Counted from the first letter of the stretch, positions 9,302-18,907 are shown. The stretch: 64,000 nucleotides of DNA from Eubacteriaceae bacterium (GCA_013335935.1 JAAXUP010000001.1:1-64000), one strand, 5' to 3'. Notes: generated by a model from the sequence alone, not told the origin. A program made the numbers and translations.

Positions 9302-9343
9302 CAAGTAAAGATCAGCATCCTTCAAGGTGCTGATCTTTACTTG
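9302..9343. terminator. inverted repeat ending the pst-phoU operon
   Basis: Arms of 16 bp match perfectly (9302-9317 and 9328-9343; CAAGTAAAGATCAGCA and its complement) around a 10-nt loop. There is no long T run, so it may act as an mRNA 3' stabiliser or a weak terminator. Confidence 0.6.
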
Positions 9344-9391
9344 TTACGAGCTGTCATTTCATGCATCATTTCATGCAATATTTTATAATTC

Positions 9392-9420
9392 TTGACCGGT
9401 TAGTTCAGTAGTGGTAATAT
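9392..9420 (+). promoter_or_regulatory. sigma-A-type promoter for the DUF512-der-gpsA cluster
   Basis: TTGACC (9392-9397) and TAATAT (9415-9420) with a 17-nt spacer, about 30 bp upstream of the start codon at 9452. Confidence 0.6.
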
Positions 9421-9451
9421 ACATAAAGAATTCATGAAATCAGGTGGGACT

Positions 9452-10774
9452 ATGTTGGAGAATACATATGAAATAGTTATCAGTGAAATTGAAGAGGGCA
9501 GCATCGCCGAAGAACTGGAGATTGAGGCAGGAGATGTTCTTCTCAGTGTAAATGGAAAAAAGCCGAAAGATATTTTTGAGTATTATTATCTCATCAATGA
9601 TGAGTACATAGCAATGGAGATCAAGAAGAAGGATGGAGAAGTTTGGGACCTTGATATTGAGAAAGATCCTGAAGAAAAACTTGGTCTCATTTTTGCGGGG
9701 GGGCTTCTTGATGAACCCAAGAGATGCAGCAATAAATGTGTCTTTTGTTTTATCGATCAACTGCCTAAAGGGCTTCGTGATACCCTCTACTTTAAGGATG
9801 ATGATACCAGACTGTCCTTTATGCATGGAAATTATGTAACGCTTACCAATTTAAAAGAGGAAGAAATAAACAGGATCATCGACTACAGGATACAGCCAAT
9901 CAATATTTCTGTACATACTACCAATCCTGATTTGCGAACAAAAATGCTTTGCAATAAAAATGCAGCAAATATAAATAATCTTTTAGAAAGGTTTGCAGAC
10001 AATGCTATTATCATGAACACTCAAATCGTTTTAGTACCGGATGTCAATGATGGGGAAGAACTGGACAGAACATTAAAAGACCTGTCAGAATTGTATCCCG
10101 CTGTGAATACGGTATCGGTCGTTCCCGTAGGCGTTACAAAATTCAGGGATCATCTGTCACCTTTGAGGAAATTCTCCTTGGAAGAATGCAGGGAAACCAT
10201 TGGAATCATCCAGGACCATCAGAGAGTCATGCTGGAGAAGCACTCGGTACATTTCGTTTACCCCAGCGATGAATTTTTTATTCAGGGTAAGCTGGAGCTT
10301 CCAGGTGCTGAATACTATGAGGATTTTACTCAGCTGGAAAATGGGGTGGGGATGGTAACCTTGTTTATGGATGAAGCACGAGAGGCACTGCTTACGAATT
10401 TCATTAATGTTCCTGAGAATGAGATTTCAGTGATCACCGGTGTATCCGCATATGAATTTATCGAAGTTCTATGTCAGGAAGTGATGAAGAAATACCCTCA
10501 ATTAAAAATAAAAGTGCATAAAATAATCAATAATTTTTTTGGAAATGACATTACTGTATCTGGACTTATCACCGGAACAGATATTTTAGAACAATTATTT
10601 GCAGATGGTTACAGTAAAAAGATTATAATTCCGGAAAATATGTTAAAATATAATGAAAGTATATTTTTAGATGATGTGACCCTACCAGAGCTTACCGGCA
10701 AATTAGAAGGGGAAATCGTTCCAGTTGAACTTAACGGAGCAAAATTTATCGAAAGACTGATTTACTTTAAATAA
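9452..10774 (+). CDS. DUF512 protein: PDZ-like domain plus radical-SAM-type Cys cluster
   Basis: A 440-aa protein of the DUF512 family. An N-terminal PDZ-like domain ([23 protein letters not shown]) is followed by a CxxxCxxC cluster at C92, C96 and C99 (CSNKCVFC), as in radical-SAM enzymes, and the long DUF512 C-terminal domain. The family is conserved in Clostridia and cyanobacteria next to der, as here. The substrate is not known to me. I start at ATG 9452, after CAGGTGGGA, not at ATG 9434. Confidence 0.85.
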   Translation: MLENTYEIVISEIEEGSIAEELEIEAGDVLLSVNGKKPKDIFEYYYLINDEYIAMEIKKKDGEVWDLDIEKDPEEKLGLIFAGGLLDEPKRCSNKCVFCFIDQLPKGLRDTLYFKDDDTRLSFMHGNYVTLTNLKEEEINRIIDYRIQPINISVHTTNPDLRTKMLCNKNAANINNLLERFADNAIIMNTQIVLVPDVNDGEELDRTLKDLSELYPAVNTVSVVPVGVTKFRDHLSPLRKFSLEECRETIGIIQDHQRVMLEKHSVHFVYPSDEFFIQGKLELPGAEYYEDFTQLENGVGMVTLFMDEAREALLTNFINVPENEISVITGVSAYEFIEVLCQEVMKKYPQLKIKVHKIINNFFGNDITVSGLITGTDILEQLFADGYSKKIIIPENMLKYNESIFLDDVTLPELTGKLEGEIVPVELNGAKFIERLIYFK

Positions 10775-10799
10775 AGAGAGAGAAACCAAGAGGTGTAAC

Positions 10800-12116
10800 A
10801 TGAACAAACCAATTGTAGCAATAGTCGGCAGGCCGAATGTTGGAAAATCTACATTATTCAATAAAATAGCAGGATCAAGGATATCCATCGTAGAGGATAC
10901 TCCAGGAGTAACCAGAGACAGAATCTATGCCGATTGTGAATGGACTGGAAGACAGTTCACTTTGATCGATACAGGCGGCATTGAGCCATATTCCAGCGAT
11001 ATCATAGTTTCTCAAATGAGAAGACAAGCACAGCTGGCAATTGATACGGCGGATGTTATCGTTGTATTGGTGGATGGCCGTGAAGGATTAACCGCTTCTG
11101 ATTATGAAGTGGCAAATATGATCAGGAAATCAAACAGTCCGGTTGTACTTGCCGTCAACAAGATCGAAAATAAAGAACTGGAAAAGAATATTTATGAGTT
11201 TTATAATTTGGGTCTGGGAGATCCTATGTCTATTTCTGCTGAACAAAGCTTAGGCTTAGGGGATTTTCTTGACCAGGTCGTTGACAGTTTCCCTAAATCG
11301 GATGCTTCTTTGGAAGAAGATACCAGGCTGAAAATTGCAGTGCTTGGAAAACCGAATGTGGGGAAATCTACCCTTGTCAATAAACTTCTTGGGGAAGAAC
11401 GAGTAATCGTCAGCGACATACCGGGAACCACAAGGGACGCCATTGACTCTTCTTTCAAATACTACGGTGAAGATTATGTGATCATTGATACCGCAGGCCT
11501 GAGAAGGAAGAATAAGATCTACGATGATATCGAAAGGTATAGTATTCTTCGTTCAATAACGGCAGTGGAAAGAGCTGATGTGTGTCTGATCATGGTTGAT
11601 GCCAATGATGGAGTCAGCGAGCAGGACACAAAAATTGCAGGACTTGCCCATAACAGGGGGAAAGCCGCGATCATCGTAGTTAATAAATGGGATGATGTAT
11701 CCAAAGACAATGCCAGCATGAAAAAATTCGAAAAAGATATCCGGGATAAACTTGTCTTTATGTCCTACGCGCCCATATTGTTCATATCGGCAAAAACAGG
11801 ACAGCGGCTGAGTAAAATCATGGAGACCGTACTCCTGGTGTCAAATGAGCATTCCAAGCGCATCACAACGGGAACACTCAATGAAGTTGTTGGAGAGGCT
11901 GTTCTTATGAATCAGCCGCCTTCAGACCATGGCAGACGTCTTAAAATCTACTATGTTACACAGGGTGCGGTCAAACCGCCAACCTTTATCATATTCGTCA
12001 ATGAAAAGGATCTGATGCATTTTTCATATGAAAGATTTTTAGAAAATCAGATAAGAAATGCATTTGGATTTATTGGGACACCCATTAAATTCATTATCAG
12101 AGAAAAAAAGGATTGA
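10800..12116 (+). CDS. der: ribosome biogenesis GTPase Der (EngA)
   Basis: A 438-aa GTPase with two tandem G domains and a C-terminal KH-like domain. The first P-loop is GRPNVGKST (10-18) with NKIE as G4; the second is GKPNVGKST (about 183-191) with DTAGLRRK and NKWD. The KH-like tail contains the usual [12 protein letters not shown]. Der is needed for 50S subunit assembly. RBS AAGAGGTG is just upstream of ATG 10800. gpsA follows directly; plsY, often between them in Clostridia, is absent. Confidence 0.97.
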   Translation: MNKPIVAIVGRPNVGKSTLFNKIAGSRISIVEDTPGVTRDRIYADCEWTGRQFTLIDTGGIEPYSSDIIVSQMRRQAQLAIDTADVIVVLVDGREGLTASDYEVANMIRKSNSPVVLAVNKIENKELEKNIYEFYNLGLGDPMSISAEQSLGLGDFLDQVVDSFPKSDASLEEDTRLKIAVLGKPNVGKSTLVNKLLGEERVIVSDIPGTTRDAIDSSFKYYGEDYVIIDTAGLRRKNKIYDDIERYSILRSITAVERADVCLIMVDANDGVSEQDTKIAGLAHNRGKAAIIVVNKWDDVSKDNASMKKFEKDIRDKLVFMSYAPILFISAKTGQRLSKIMETVLLVSNEHSKRITTGTLNEVVGEAVLMNQPPSDHGRRLKIYYVTQGAVKPPTFIIFVNEKDLMHFSYERFLENQIRNAFGFIGTPIKFIIREKKD

Positions 12117-12132
12117 TCTGAGGAGTGTTTAA

Positions 12133-13158
12133 ATGAAAATAGCTGTATTGGGAGCAGGCAGCTGGGGAACTGCGCTTGCAGTGCTTCTGGCCGAAAAAAA
12201 ATATGAAGTGCGCTTGTGGCATCGAAGACAGGAGCTCATTCAGGAACTTATCACGGGAAAACAAAACAAGAAATATTTGCCAGGTGTTGAATTGCCGGAA
12301 GAGATCATACCCACAACAGATCTGGAATATGCAGTATCAGAAAGCGAAATCATTGTACTGGCTGTTCCCTCACATATCGTTAGGGAGATCTGCAGTCGGA
12401 TCAAACCTTTTGTAAACAGCGAACAATATCTTGTGAATGTGGCAAAGGGAATCGAAGAAAGCACTTACTTCAGACTCAGCCAGGTAATCAATGAGGAACT
12501 TCCCTATAACAACGTATTTGTCCTGTCCGGGCCGAGTCATGCGGAAGAAGTTGCCCGGAAACTGCCTACAACAGTTGTCATTTCAGGAGAAATGAAATCA
12601 AAATGCGAATACCTCCAGGACATATTCAGTACTGATTTTTTCAGGGTTTACACAAATCCTGACATGGTTGGGGTTGAACTGGGAGGCGCACTGAAAAATA
12701 TCATTGCTCTTGGAGCAGGTATTTCTGATGGGTTAGGCTATGGAGATAATTCCAAGGCTGCACTAATGACAAGAGGAATCGTAGAAATAAGCCGGTTGGG
12801 GAGGATTCTGGGCGCTAAAACTGAGACCTTCGCCGGGCTTACTGGAGTAGGGGACCTTATCGTAACCTGCACAAGCATGCATTCAAGGAACAGAAGAGCA
12901 GGTATCCTGCTTGGGGAAGGCATGCCCATCGACAAAGTACTGGAGAAAATCGGTATGGTTGTGGAAGGGGTCAGGGCAACTAAAATAGCCTTTGAACTTT
13001 CGAAAATCTATTCCTGTGAAATGCCGATCACTAAAGGTCTGTACAAGATCCTCTACGAGAATGCCGATCCAAAGGATGTGGTCAGCCAGATGATGGCAAG
13101 AAAGAGCACCCATGAAATCGAGGAAATCAATAGTCTTTACTATCATGGATGGAATTAA
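12133..13158 (+). CDS. gpsA: glycerol-3-phosphate dehydrogenase [NAD(P)+]
   Basis: Makes sn-glycerol-3-phosphate from dihydroxyacetone phosphate for membrane lipid synthesis. The 341-aa length is normal. An N-terminal Rossmann motif GAGSWGTA (7-14) is followed by VAKGIE, GPSHAEEVARKLPTTVV, the catalytic-lysine segment ELGGALKNIIALGAGI, and the substrate-binding segment containing SRNRRAG. RBS CTGAGGAG precedes ATG 12133. Confidence 0.96.
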   Translation: MKIAVLGAGSWGTALAVLLAEKKYEVRLWHRRQELIQELITGKQNKKYLPGVELPEEIIPTTDLEYAVSESEIIVLAVPSHIVREICSRIKPFVNSEQYLVNVAKGIEESTYFRLSQVINEELPYNNVFVLSGPSHAEEVARKLPTTVVISGEMKSKCEYLQDIFSTDFFRVYTNPDMVGVELGGALKNIIALGAGISDGLGYGDNSKAALMTRGIVEISRLGRILGAKTETFAGLTGVGDLIVTCTSMHSRNRRAGILLGEGMPIDKVLEKIGMVVEGVRATKIAFELSKIYSCEMPITKGLYKILYENADPKDVVSQMMARKSTHEIEEINSLYYHGWN

Positions 13159-13181
13159 TCCAGTTTTATTTACTTTTTTCC

Positions 13182-13210
13182 TTGAATTACAACTTGATAA
13201 TCCTTATAAT
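13182..13210 (+). promoter_or_regulatory. promoter for tRNA-Pro
   Basis: TTGAAT (13182-13187) and a perfect TATAAT (13205-13210) with a 17-nt spacer, ending 11 bp before the mature tRNA 5' end. Confidence 0.7.
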
Positions 13211-13221
13211 AGATAATATGT

Positions 13222-13298
13222 CTGGGTGTAGCGCAGCTTGGTAGCGCGCGTGAATGGGGTTCACGAGGCCGGAGGTTCGAATCCTCTCACTCAGACCA
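13222..13298 (+). tRNA. tRNA-Pro (anticodon GGG)
   Basis: A complete cloverleaf can be drawn. The acceptor stem is CTGGGTG / CACTCAG with one G-U pair, the D arm is GCGC-loop-GCGC, and the anticodon stem is CGTGA / TCACG around loop ATGGGGT. The anticodon is GGG, reading CCC and CCU. The T arm is GGAGG / CCTCT around TTCGAAT. Discriminator A and CCA are encoded. No integrase or att-like duplication is visible next to it. Confidence 0.95.
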
Positions 13299-13323
13299 TT
13301 TTCATATGTCCGGAAGTGATGAC

Positions 13324-14559
13324 ATGAATGTGCAAAGAAGTAAGAAAAAAAACAAGGTAAAAATGCCGGTCATATATATTGCTGCGGTTGTAATCATTGC
13401 CCTGACTTGGCTCAACCTGAACAGCAAAAAAACTTTGGTTCTATATAATGAAAAATATATTAAAACATACGAAGCCAAATCATTTATTCTGAGAAATGAA
13501 AAGGTAATTTATTACGATCAAACAATAGAATTCAACGCAGCGGAAGGCACAAGGGTATCTGAGACAAAAATATTATCGGATAGCCAGGCTTCTTACGACA
13601 ACTACATTCAAAATCAGATAGCCATCATTGACAATGTGCTTAAATCCATTGGGCAGCCTAAAAAAATAGTGCAGTATGAACTGCTGGATGATCTTGACAG
13701 CCAGATAAAAAGTGCCGGCCAGGATAAAATCGAAACCTATGCCTACAAGAAAATGGTCACCCTTGAATCTATAAAGTTCAAAGGAATCGATCAGGCGACT
13801 TTGGAACAATACAAAGCACAGCTTAATGAGAAGTTGAATAACACAAAGGTATCAAAAATAACTTTGAGTAATTCCGGAATTTCATTTCCCGGGTATGTAT
13901 TTTTTAGCTATGATGGATATGAAGAACTCCTCCATATTGACAATATGGACCTTGTCACTCCAGGTTACCTTGAAAAAGTTTCAAAATATGGCAGCAGCAA
14001 CTATTATACCTCAAAAAGCATCTTGAAGGTCGTTGATGATGATTACGTATATATTGCTTTTACAGTACCTGCTGATGTTGTTTTTCAGTCTGAAGCCGCT
14101 TTAAAAGAAAAGACGGATAAAATATACGATTCCCTTGAAGATGATTCTTTAAAAAGCTATCTGGGATACCTTAACAGAAGAGTCGATGTTCTAAGAACAA
14201 TGCCAAAAATCAAATTTGCAAATGGAGATCAGGAATACAGCGGTTATCTGATCAAAACGATCTTAGATAAAGAAAGAAAAGTGATTATCCTTGAAGTCAA
14301 GGATAATATCGATAACGTTATGCTCTCGAAAAGAATGATTACAAATAAAGTATATACCTACGAAAATACAGGCTATCTGATACCAAATAAATCGATTCAA
14401 GTGCAGAATGGGAAAAAAAGCATAGTGATCATGAGCAAAGGCTATCTTAAAAAGACCATACCGGTTACAGTAACCGATATGGACGGAGATAATGCATTCC
14501 TGAGTAAAAGTGAAAACCAAAGCATCAGCGACGGTATGCAGCTTATTTTGAATCCGTAG
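13324..14559 (+). CDS. HlyD-like membrane-anchored protein of the yggS-sepF cluster
   Basis: About 411 aa. An N-terminal basic stretch is followed by one membrane helix (VIYIAAVVIIALTWL) and a long extracytoplasmic part with lipoyl/barrel-sandwich-like beta segments at the C-terminus (GYLIPNKSIQVQNGKKSIVIM). Proteins of this shape are annotated as HlyD-family adaptors next to yggS and sepF in Clostridia, but no ABC exporter is nearby and the function is unknown. ATG 13324 has GGAAGTGA upstream and is preferred to ATG 13306. The start is 26 bp after the tRNA. Confidence 0.7.
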   Translation: MNVQRSKKKNKVKMPVIYIAAVVIIALTWLNLNSKKTLVLYNEKYIKTYEAKSFILRNEKVIYYDQTIEFNAAEGTRVSETKILSDSQASYDNYIQNQIAIIDNVLKSIGQPKKIVQYELLDDLDSQIKSAGQDKIETYAYKKMVTLESIKFKGIDQATLEQYKAQLNEKLNNTKVSKITLSNSGISFPGYVFFSYDGYEELLHIDNMDLVTPGYLEKVSKYGSSNYYTSKSILKVVDDDYVYIAFTVPADVVFQSEAALKEKTDKIYDSLEDDSLKSYLGYLNRRVDVLRTMPKIKFANGDQEYSGYLIKTILDKERKVIILEVKDNIDNVMLSKRMITNKVYTYENTGYLIPNKSIQVQNGKKSIVIMSKGYLKKTIPVTVTDMDGDNAFLSKSENQSISDGMQLILNP

Positions 14560-14568
14560 GAGGTAAAG

Positions 14569-15225
14569 ATGAGTCAAATCGATGAAAATATCAAAAGAAT
14601 CAACTGCGAAATACCAGAAGGTGTCACACTTATTGCGGTAACCAAACATCGTAGCATTCAGGAGATACAGAAAGCTGTTGAGTGTGGAGTTTTTGATCTT
14701 GGAGAAAATAGAGTCCAGGAACTAATGGAGAAATATGAACATTTCGACAGCAGGATCAGATGGCACTTAATTGGTCATCTCCAGAAAAATAAAGTAAAAT
14801 ATATCGTCGGAAAAGTCCATTTGATTCATTCAGTGGATTCCATAGCCCTTGCTGAAGAAATCGACAGACAGTCGCGAAAGCAGGAGCTGGTAACTGATAT
14901 TTTAATACAGGTTAATGTATCAGGTGAGGAAAGTAAGTTTGGCATCTCTCCAGAGGAGACGGAATCAGTTATGGATACTTTAAGCGGGTTTAGAAATATT
15001 CGGGTTCTTGGATTGATGACAATCGCTCCTAATGTAGATAATCTTGAAGCATTGAAACAAATTTTTACTGAAACCTATCAGATTTATGATAAAATAAAGA
15101 AGAATGAGAAAAGATATTTAAATATCAGGATGAATTATTTATCTATGGGAATGACAAATGACTACATGACAGCTATCGAATCCGGTTCAAACATGGTAAG
15201 AATAGGCACAGGAATATTTGGATAA
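14569..15225 (+). CDS. yggS: pyridoxal-phosphate homeostasis protein YggS/YlmE
   Basis: A 218-aa alanine-racemase-fold protein that binds PLP. The PLP lysine is K26 in LIAVTKHRS; GENRVQEL, WHLIGHLQKNKVKYI, VLGLMTIAP and the C-terminal LSMGMTNDY are the family signatures. It buffers PLP and vitamin B6 pools. RBS AGGAGGTAAAG precedes ATG 14569. It keeps its standard place upstream of sepF. Confidence 0.94.
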   Translation: MSQIDENIKRINCEIPEGVTLIAVTKHRSIQEIQKAVECGVFDLGENRVQELMEKYEHFDSRIRWHLIGHLQKNKVKYIVGKVHLIHSVDSIALAEEIDRQSRKQELVTDILIQVNVSGEESKFGISPEETESVMDTLSGFRNIRVLGLMTIAPNVDNLEALKQIFTETYQIYDKIKKNEKRYLNIRMNYLSMGMTNDYMTAIESGSNMVRIGTGIFG

Positions 15226-15242
15226 AAAAGGGAGGCTTTTAT

Positions 15243-15695
15243 ATGGCAAAGGATTCATGGGGTAAAGTGAAAAATCTGTTAGGACTTGAAATTGAAGAAG
15301 AATACGAAGAGGAAATAGAAGAACAGGAAGAGAAAACAGAGGACGATGAACAAAAGAGCCTGTTCAACAAAAAACCAAAAAAAGAAAAGTTGGCGGTTAG
15401 TAAGAATAATTCGCAAGTTCTGGTTGTAGAACCTGAATTTTTCAATGACGCTCCTGTTATCTGTGACAATCTTAAAAATAATAAGACTGTCGTTGTAAAC
15501 CTGGAGAATGCCGATTTTGAAGACGGAAGAAAAATTTTCGATTTCCTTAATGGGGCAGTTTATGCGCTGGATGGCACAATACAGAAAATAAGCGAAAATG
15601 TATTCATTCTTGCTCCCAGTACGGTCGATGTTATTACAGAAGAACTTGAACCAGATAATACAAAAGAGTTCCTGGATTGGAATTATGAGAAATAG
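15243..15695 (+). CDS. sepF: cell division protein SepF
   Basis: A 150-aa SepF. An acidic, low-complexity linker rich in Glu (about residues 17-40) separates the N-terminal membrane-targeting stretch from the C-terminal SepF domain, which contains NNKTVVVNLENADFEDGRK and DFLNGAVYALDG. SepF binds FtsZ and tethers it to the membrane in Gram-positives. RBS GGGAGG lies upstream of ATG 15243. Confidence 0.93.
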   Translation: MAKDSWGKVKNLLGLEIEEEYEEEIEEQEEKTEDDEQKSLFNKKPKKEKLAVSKNNSQVLVVEPEFFNDAPVICDNLKNNKTVVVNLENADFEDGRKIFDFLNGAVYALDGTIQKISENVFILAPSTVDVITEELEPDNTKEFLDWNYEK

Positions 15696-15704
15696 GTGCA
15701 TTTA

Positions 15705-15971
15705 ATGAGCTATACAATGATACAAGTTGGCAATATTTTTTTTGAATTCATTAATATCATGATCATCGCTAATGTGGTTCTGGGTTTTGTCGCACCCCAA
15801 AAAAGCAACAGGTTTATTTCATTGGTATATGGAATGACTGAGCCTATTTTGGAACCAGTCAGAAAAATAGCGACATTTAAAACAATGGATTTTGCTCCAT
15901 TTGTTGTCATTTTATTGATTGATTATGTTGTGATTCCAGTGTATATTCATACGATTGCACTTTTCTTTTAA
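15705..15971 (+). CDS. yggT: YggT-family membrane protein
   Basis: An 88-aa protein with two predicted membrane helices (about 10-30 and 62-85) and the YggT linker pattern VYGMTEPILEPVRKI. It belongs to the conserved sepF-ylmH cluster of Firmicutes; the molecular role is not firmly known. Start chosen at ATG 15705 with AGGTG 8 nt upstream, rather than GTG 15696. Confidence 0.88.
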   Translation: MSYTMIQVGNIFFEFINIMIIANVVLGFVAPQKSNRFISLVYGMTEPILEPVRKIATFKTMDFAPFVVILLIDYVVIPVYIHTIALFF

Positions 15972-15980
15972 CCGATCGCT

Positions 15981-16724
15981 ATGAAAAAATATGACATGGA
16001 TGAAATATTGCTGAAAAACATAACAGGCAACGCAAAGAAAGAACAATTTGAAAATACTTTTTATGGATTTTATGACCCTGCCCGTCAGAAAAAACTTTCC
16101 GATGCCCTGAAAAAACAGGGCATTGATTTTGAGTTTTTTGGCGGGCATGATTCATGTGAACGTAAAATGCTTTGTATCAAAGGGGGATTTTTTTCAGAGA
16201 ACCAGTTGGTCTGGCCAATCAAAGCTGTCGTTTTGGTTGGGGCTGAAAAACTGAATCACAGGGATGTTATGGGAGCAGTGACCAATACGGGTATAGAGCG
16301 GGAAGTGTTTGGGGATATCGCCTTTACTGAAAAGGGCTGCTGCATTTTCGTGAAGGATACTTTCGCGGATTATATGTGTTCCAATATCGATCGGATCAGA
16401 AACACTAAGGTTAACTGTGAAATTTATGCCTGCTCCCAAATCAAACCGTTACAAGGGGAGTATGGAAGGGAAGTATGCACCGTGTCATCCCTGAGACTTG
16501 ACAATATTGTCAGTAAAATCTGCAGGATTTCCCGGAGTGACAGTTCAGAGCTCATTAAAAAAGGGTTGGTTAAGGTTGATCATATCCCAATGCTAAAAGT
16601 TTCAGCAGAGCTCCATGAGGCAAGCATTATTTCTGTCCGGGGTTACGGAAGATTTGAATTTAAAGAAATAAGCGGCACAACCAAAAAAGGTAATTATAAG
16701 ATCGAAATTTTGAAATTTCTGTGA
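15981..16724 (+). CDS. ylmH: YlmH-type S4-domain RNA-binding protein
   Basis: A 247-aa protein with the YlmH N-terminal domain (FYGFYDPARQKKLSDAL) and a C-terminal S4 RNA-binding domain (about residues 178-240: LRLDNIVSKICRISRSDSSELIKKGLVKV). In the division cluster; homologues have been linked to ribosome rescue and peptidyl-tRNA handling. No good Shine-Dalgarno is seen before ATG 15981, 9 bp after yggT, so translational coupling is likely. Confidence 0.9.
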   Translation: MKKYDMDEILLKNITGNAKKEQFENTFYGFYDPARQKKLSDALKKQGIDFEFFGGHDSCERKMLCIKGGFFSENQLVWPIKAVVLVGAEKLNHRDVMGAVTNTGIEREVFGDIAFTEKGCCIFVKDTFADYMCSNIDRIRNTKVNCEIYACSQIKPLQGEYGREVCTVSSLRLDNIVSKICRISRSDSSELIKKGLVKVDHIPMLKVSAELHEASIISVRGYGRFEFKEISGTTKKGNYKIEILKFL

Positions 16725-16730
16725 GGTCCT

Positions 16731-17642
16731 ATGGAAAGAGAATTGATTATAAATGTAGATAGTCTGGGTAAATGCGTAAGGATCGATCAGTATCTTAGCG
16801 AGAAGATCCCTGAACATTCCCGTAATTTCATCAAAAAGCTAATTGACAGTGACGGAGTATTACTGAATGGCAAAGAGGCAAAAGCCAGCAGCAAGGTGAA
16901 GGATGGAGACGTTATTTCACTGTTTCTTCCAGAAACAAGGGAAAGCTATATCGAACCTGAAAATATCGAAATCAATGTGATTTATGAAGATGAGGATCTC
17001 CTGGTCATCAATAAGGCAAAAGGTATGGTTGTCCATCCTGGTCATGGAAATACGAGAGGCACCCTGGTGAACGCACTTTTGTTCAGTGTGGGCGACTTGT
17101 CAGGAATCAATGGGGTAATCAGGCCTGGAATCGTACACAGGATCGACAAGGACACATCAGGCTTGCTTTTAGTAGCTAAAAATGACCAGGCCCATAATAA
17201 GCTTGCCGCTCAGCTTAAAAAACACGAAATAAGAAGAAATTATCTGGCTATTGTTGAAGGTGTCATTAGGGAAGATAAAGGTACAATAGATGCCCCTATT
17301 GGACGTGACACCCGAAACCGAATTAAGATGGCTGTTGTTGAACAAAACTCAAAACGCGCCGTAACGCATTTTGAAGTGCTTAAACGGTTCCCTAAACATA
17401 CCATGATCGAGGCAAAGCTGGAAACCGGGAGAACCCATCAAATCAGGGTTCACATGAGCTATATTGGTCATCCCCTGGTGGGAGATAAAGTCTATGGCCA
17501 TAAAAAACAGACCTTCACGGATGAAGGTCAAGTGCTCCATGCCTACAAAATTGGCTTCACACATCCCACTACTGGGGATTACATGGAATTCGAAACAGAG
17601 GTACCAGAATATTTCAAAAAGATCATTCGTAAAATTTCGTGA
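16731..17642 (+). CDS. RluA/RluD-family pseudouridine synthase
   Basis: A 303-aa enzyme with an N-terminal S4 domain (about 17-75) and the RluA-type catalytic domain. The catalytic Asp is D139 in the motif HRIDKDTSGLLLVAK; TGRTHQIRVHM is the second conserved block. It probably modifies 23S rRNA, as RluD and YlyB do, but target sites cannot be read from sequence. It ends the operon before a strong terminator. lspA and divIVA, common neighbours, are absent. Confidence 0.93.
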   Translation: MERELIINVDSLGKCVRIDQYLSEKIPEHSRNFIKKLIDSDGVLLNGKEAKASSKVKDGDVISLFLPETRESYIEPENIEINVIYEDEDLLVINKAKGMVVHPGHGNTRGTLVNALLFSVGDLSGINGVIRPGIVHRIDKDTSGLLLVAKNDQAHNKLAAQLKKHEIRRNYLAIVEGVIREDKGTIDAPIGRDTRNRIKMAVVEQNSKRAVTHFEVLKRFPKHTMIEAKLETGRTHQIRVHMSYIGHPLVGDKVYGHKKQTFTDEGQVLHAYKIGFTHPTTGDYMEFETEVPEYFKKIIRKIS

Positions 17643-17656
17643 TGGTTGATATAACA

Positions 17657-17692
17657 AACAGCATGTTCATTAGGTTGAGAACATGCTGTTTT
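17657..17692. terminator. bidirectional terminator between the rluD-like and ferritin-like genes
   Basis: A perfect 12-bp stem AACAGCATGTTC / GAACATGCTGTT with a 10-nt loop, followed by TT and an AT-rich tail. It lies between convergent genes and should serve both. Confidence 0.75.
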
Positions 17693-17704
17693 AAATTATT
17701 CGTT

Positions 17705-18187
17705 TTAATAATCCTGCCTGATGGTAAATTCGGCATGCTCTACCCAGGATTCTGGCTGCCTCAAATAGAGAATGATGTTTTCAAGGGTGAGAAGATGTTT
17801 TTTCTCTTCATTCATTAATTTTATCAGGATTTTTTTTGTATTTGCGTTTACAGCTTCCTCTGACATTTTGCCATAATATTCTATGCTGGTTTTTTCCATG
17901 GCACAGGCAAATTCATAAGCTTCTATGGTGTCCAGTTTGACTTTGAAGGTAATATTTTCTTCCAGCAATTCTGTAAAAACATTTTTCACATCCTCCAGGA
18001 CGTCCGTATCAACAAACTCCCAATCTTCATGCTCCAATTGTTTTACATATTCAATATGTTTTCTTTCATCGTCCGCAAGTTTTTTGAATATCCTTTTCAA
18101 ACCGCCATTCTCCGCTTTATCCACCTGATCCAGATAAAATTTTTCGCTGTCAGCTTCCAGCTTCAGTGCGATATCATAAACTCCCAT
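17705..18187 (-). CDS. ferritin-like (rubrerythrin-type) domain protein
   Basis: A 160-aa four-helix protein. Di-iron-type ligand motifs are visible: EADSEKFY, then DDERKHIEYV, and EKTSIEYY followed by NEEKKHLLTLENII, giving the E...ExxH...E...ExxH arrangement of rubrerythrins. There is no C-terminal rubredoxin domain. It probably acts in peroxide or oxygen detoxification. RBS AAGGAGGGG precedes the ATG at 18187. It is the last recognisable host gene before the accessory island. Confidence 0.85.
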   Translation of the reverse strand: MGVYDIALKLEADSEKFYLDQVDKAENGGLKRIFKKLADDERKHIEYVKQLEHEDWEFVDTDVLEDVKNVFTELLEENITFKVKLDTIEAYEFACAMEKTSIEYYGKMSEEAVNANTKKILIKLMNEEKKHLLTLENIILYLRQPESWVEHAEFTIRQDY

Positions 18188-18347
18188 TTAAACCCCTCCT
18201 TGTAAACTCTTACTACTTATGTACCCTTTATAAATATAATAAAACTCTTGATACTCACTACATGTTGAGACGGTCACGCTGATAGAGTGCCGAAAGCCAT
18301 GATATACAGCGGTTGTAGCGTTTTTAACAATTGAATAGTGATCCCTG

Positions 18348-18382
18348 AATCCTCGTTTTTTGTGATGAAAACGGGGATTTTC
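18348..18382 (+). terminator. terminator-like hairpin at the island edge
   Basis: AATCCTCGTTTT pairs with AAAACGGGGATT (one G-T wobble) around an 8-nt loop and is followed by TTTTCG. It lies in the 450-bp gap (18188-18641) that separates host chromosome from the accessory island. Confidence 0.55.
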
Positions 18383-18383
18383 G

Positions 18384-18444
18384 TTAGGGGGGGTCGCACC
18401 TTTACGCGAATATAAACAAATGCGCGGAATTGATAGGATTCTGC
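18384..18444. other. cos-like debris, related to the 41.7-kb phage intergenic region
   Basis: A run of seven G (18387-18393) is followed by an ACCTTTACGCGAA motif (18398-18410) and AATTGATAGG (18429-18438). The 13-mer recurs inverted at 41822-41834 and the 10-mer recurs directly at 41743-41752, next to a G7 run in the prophage intergenic region before its late genes. This suggests that the host-proximal flank is leftover phage sequence. No repeat flanking the whole element was found here. Confidence 0.35.
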
Positions 18445-18524
18445 GTAATGATTATGAATTAGCTAAATATATAATGATATGTTCCGAACTTGCGACAGAT
18501 CCAGCATTACACTTCATACAATGA
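18420..18524 (+). CDS. possible 34-aa remnant ORF
   Basis: Opens with MRGIDRILRNDYELAKYI and ends LHFIQ. The composition looks protein-like (LRNDYELAKY, CSELATDPAL), but there is no ribosome binding site before the ATG. I do not recognise it. It may be the end of a degraded phage gene in the cos-like debris. Apart from this and the hairpin I see nothing else in 18188-18641. Confidence 0.25.
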   Translation: MRGIDRILRNDYELAKYIMICSELATDPALHFIQ

Positions 18525-18641
18525 TTTGCGATGTAAATTCTTTAGAAGGTGAAGAAACTCTCTTGTGAATTACACTTTCGTGTGATAGAATTATTAAATC
18601 ATACTTGTAAACTTGTAAACTACTTGAAGAGGGTGAGTGTA

Positions 18642-18857
18642 ATGATGGAAGTCAGTTACAAAAAGTTGTGGAAGCTTTTAATTGACAAAGATATGAAGAA
18701 GAAGGATTTGCAATTGGTTGCCAGGATTAGCTGGGCGTCAGTTACAAAACTATCAAAAGGCGAGACTATTAGCATGGACGTGTTAATGAAAATTTGCATG
18801 GCACTTGATTGTGATATTTCAGATATAGTTGAGTTTGTAAAACTGGAAGAAAATTAG
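18642..18857 (+). CDS. small XRE-family regulator (YozG type)
   Basis: About 71 aa, almost entirely one helix-turn-helix domain: KKLWKLLIDKDMKKKDL, then ARISWASVTKLSKGETISMDVLMKICMALDCDISDIVEF. Regulators of this short type are common beside restriction-modification and DUF262 genes. I start at ATG 18642, after GAGGGTGA, not at the frame opening 93 nt upstream. It is followed by a DUF262 remnant and then by the three-gene restriction-like operon, which it may control. Confidence 0.75.
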   Translation: MMEVSYKKLWKLLIDKDMKKKDLQLVARISWASVTKLSKGETISMDVLMKICMALDCDISDIVEFVKLEEN

Positions 18858-18907
18858 TAAGTGTTTATTTTTAAATTGATAAAAAACTTATGAAAGGATT
18901 TAAGATC

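Noticed and set aside
13222-13298. tRNA-Pro as the prophage attachment site
   Set aside because: The tRNA lies 5 kb from the island, is intact, and no duplicate of its 3' end was found near 18-26 kb.
14263-14649. Long minus-strand frames inside clear plus-strand genes, here and elsewhere (such as 60197-60949 and 8135-8521)
   Set aside because: They are antisense shadows of well identified genes, with no RBS and no recognisable domains.
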